Shown piece by piece: positions 5,935 through 6,850 of a stretch of DNA of 6,850 nucleotides. The position numbers and the translations under genes were made by a program. The stretch spans positions 1-6,850 of the forward strand of contig CANGCZ010000088.1 in NCBI GenBank assembly GCA_947452325.1, written 5' to 3'. This DNA is from Comamonadaceae bacterium (lineage in GTDB: Bacteria > Pseudomonadota > Gammaproteobacteria > Burkholderiales > Burkholderiaceae_C). Position 1 is the stretch's first letter. Each line of letters begins with the position of its first letter. Under the pieces are notes generated by a model. The model did no database searches. It was not told the origin of the DNA and saw only the letters and a list, made by a program, of their open reading frames with translations.

Positions 5935-6680
5935 GCTTTTGCTCCAGAGACTTCAGGCAGGGCCTGCACCCAATCGGTATGGCGCTCGCGCTCGACGATG
6001 AGGCTGCGCACCCGGTAGCACACGATGGCCAAGGTGTAGGCCCAAAACGACAAGGCCATGAGCAACATGCCCCACAGCATCAATTGCGCCATGCTCGGTG
6101 AACGCGTGAGTGAAACCGATGCGCCCTGGTGCAAAGTGTTCCACCATTTGACCGAAAAATAAATGATGGGCACATTGATAGCGCCAACGATCGCAATCAA
6201 AGCACCGGCGCGGTCAGCGCGTCGCACATCGTCGATCGCAGAGGTCAAGGCCATGTAACCGAGGTAGAGAAAAAACAATATCAATTCAGATGTGAGCCGA
6301 GCGTCCCAGACCCACCAGGCTCCCCACATGGGCTTGCCCCATAAGGCGCCGGTCCACAAAGACAAAAAGGCAAACATGGCGCCGGTGGGCGCGAGAGCGC
6401 GGGTCATCATGCCGGACAAACGGGTGTTGAAGGTCAGACCCAACACGCTCCAAAAAGCCATGGCCAAATAAATCACCATCGACATCCATGAAGCGGGCAC
6501 GTGGACAAAAATAATGCGGTAGCCCTCGCCTTGTTGTGCGTCAGTGGGCGCCAACGCAAACCCTATCCATAAACCGGCAACGCACAAGGCAGCAGCCAGC
6601 GCTGCCAACCAAGGCCATAAACGGGCTGCCAATGCGTAAAAAGTTTGCGGTGCAGCGTAATAAAACCAGCGAATAGCCAT
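5931..6680 (-). CDS. ccmC: Heme transporter/handling protein CcmC
   Basis: CcmC (249 residues) is a six-helix inner-membrane protein that presents heme to CcmE and catalyses its covalent attachment. The WWD heme-binding motif is intact (WGAWWVWDARLTSE, 119-132). The two periplasmic heme-ligand histidines are H60 (IIFVHVPASW) and H184 (NTLHQGASVS), at the same residue numbers that I recall for E. coli CcmC. Hydrophobic segments lie at about 23-43, 62-82, 97-113, 130-147, 160-176 and 200-222. The length is normal. The ATG at 6680 is 4 nt after the ccmB stop, inside a GAAT tetranucleotide repeat, with only a weak GGAA upstream, so coupling to ccmB is likely. The stop overlaps ccmD as ATGA. Confidence 0.97.
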   Translation of the reverse strand: MAIRWFYYAAPQTFYALAARLWPWLAALAAALCVAGLWIGFALAPTDAQQGEGYRIIFVHVPASWMSMVIYLAMAFWSVLGLTFNTRLSGMMTRALAPTGAMFAFLSLWTGALWGKPMWGAWWVWDARLTSELILFFLYLGYMALTSAIDDVRRADRAGALIAIVGAINVPIIYFSVKWWNTLHQGASVSLTRSPSMAQLMLWGMLLMALSFWAYTLAIVCYRVRSLIVERERHTDWVQALPEVSGAKA

Positions 6681-6690
6681 TCATTCATTC
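6678..6690. repeat. (GAAT)3 tetranucleotide repeat spanning the ccmB stop and ccmC start
   Basis: The coding (minus) strand reads GAATGAATGAATG from 6690 to 6678. It holds the last codon of ccmB (GAA), its TGA, a 4-nt spacer ATGA and the ccmC ATG. Losing one unit would keep both proteins unchanged but bring the stop and start together as TGA-ATG; gaining one would widen the gap to 8 nt. With only three units, frequent slippage is not expected. Confidence 0.6.
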
Positions 6691-6850
6691 CAAGGCGATG
6701 CGCAAACCGGCACTGCAAGCCCAAGGGCTGAAAAACAGAGCGGGCAGCAACATGGCCAGCAAAATCGACACATGGGCTTGCGCACCCACACCAGACTCAA
6801 GGGCTTGCACGGCACCGACACCGAACACCAGCACCGGTACAAACAAGGGC
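6685..6850 (-). CDS. ccmB: Heme exporter protein CcmB, C-terminal part (5' truncated by window edge)
   Basis: The last 54 codons of ccmB are visible, ending at TGA 6687-6685. CcmB is the membrane subunit that pairs with the ATPase CcmA; the CcmAB complex uses ATP to release holo-CcmE from CcmCD. The fragment shows the characteristic VPVLVFGVGAV block, a second hydrophobic helix (VSILLAMLLPALFFSPWA) and the ending AGLRIALE, close to the family's typical C-terminus of two membrane helices with a terminal 'ALRLAL'-like sequence. The full family length is about 220 residues, so roughly three quarters lie outside the window. The frame is open to the edge. The stop is 4 nt before the ccmC ATG, which places it in the same operon, and ccmA is expected upstream. 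Confidence 0.92.
   Translation of the reverse strand, partial: PLFVPVLVFGVGAVQALESGVGAQAHVSILLAMLLPALFFSPWACSAGLRIALE

Overview
The window is a stretch of a betaproteobacterial chromosome, most likely Burkholderiales and perhaps Comamonadaceae. That placement rests on the ccm gene order, the separate ccmH and ccmI genes, the sequence style of CcmG and CcmI, and moderately high GC in the ccm genes. No rRNA or marker gene is present to confirm it.

About 85% of the window (1017-6850) is the downstream part of a System I cytochrome c maturation operon on the minus strand. Read in its own direction it is ccmB (3' end only), ccmC, ccmD, ccmE, ccmF, ccmG, ccmH and ccmI. ccmA and any promoter must lie beyond base 6850. 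Every junction is tight: ATGA overlaps at C/D, D/E and G/H, a directly abutting TGA-ATG at H/I, 4-nt gaps at B/C and F/G, and 14 nt at E/F. This looks like one translationally coupled transcript. The products work together at the inner membrane. CcmB is the membrane subunit of the CcmAB ABC transporter that releases holo-CcmE. CcmC and CcmD load heme onto the chaperone CcmE. CcmF, with CcmH and CcmI, ligates heme to apocytochrome. CcmG and CcmH handle the CxxCH thiols, and CcmI presents the apocytochrome. All catalytic and heme-ligand residues that I can check are present.

Downstream of ccmI is a 156-nt non-coding gap (861-1016). It holds a 6-bp GC-rich hairpin that may end the ccm transcript. 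Next, on the same strand, is a decayed DUF3800 gene (380-860). Its N-terminal half is intact, but the middle is missing and the C-terminal signature is found in another frame. The local sequence is clearly more AT-rich than the ccm genes. At the left edge (2-343), on the plus strand and converging on the DUF3800 remnant, is the 3' part of a short-chain dehydrogenase/reductase family gene of a subfamily that lacks the usual YxxxK catalytic motif.

I found no RNA gene, CRISPR array, insertion sequence or evidence of an undescribed system. The points worth a second look are the DUF3800 deletion remnant, the atypical SDR, and small repeats that set the spacing at two ccm gene junctions.
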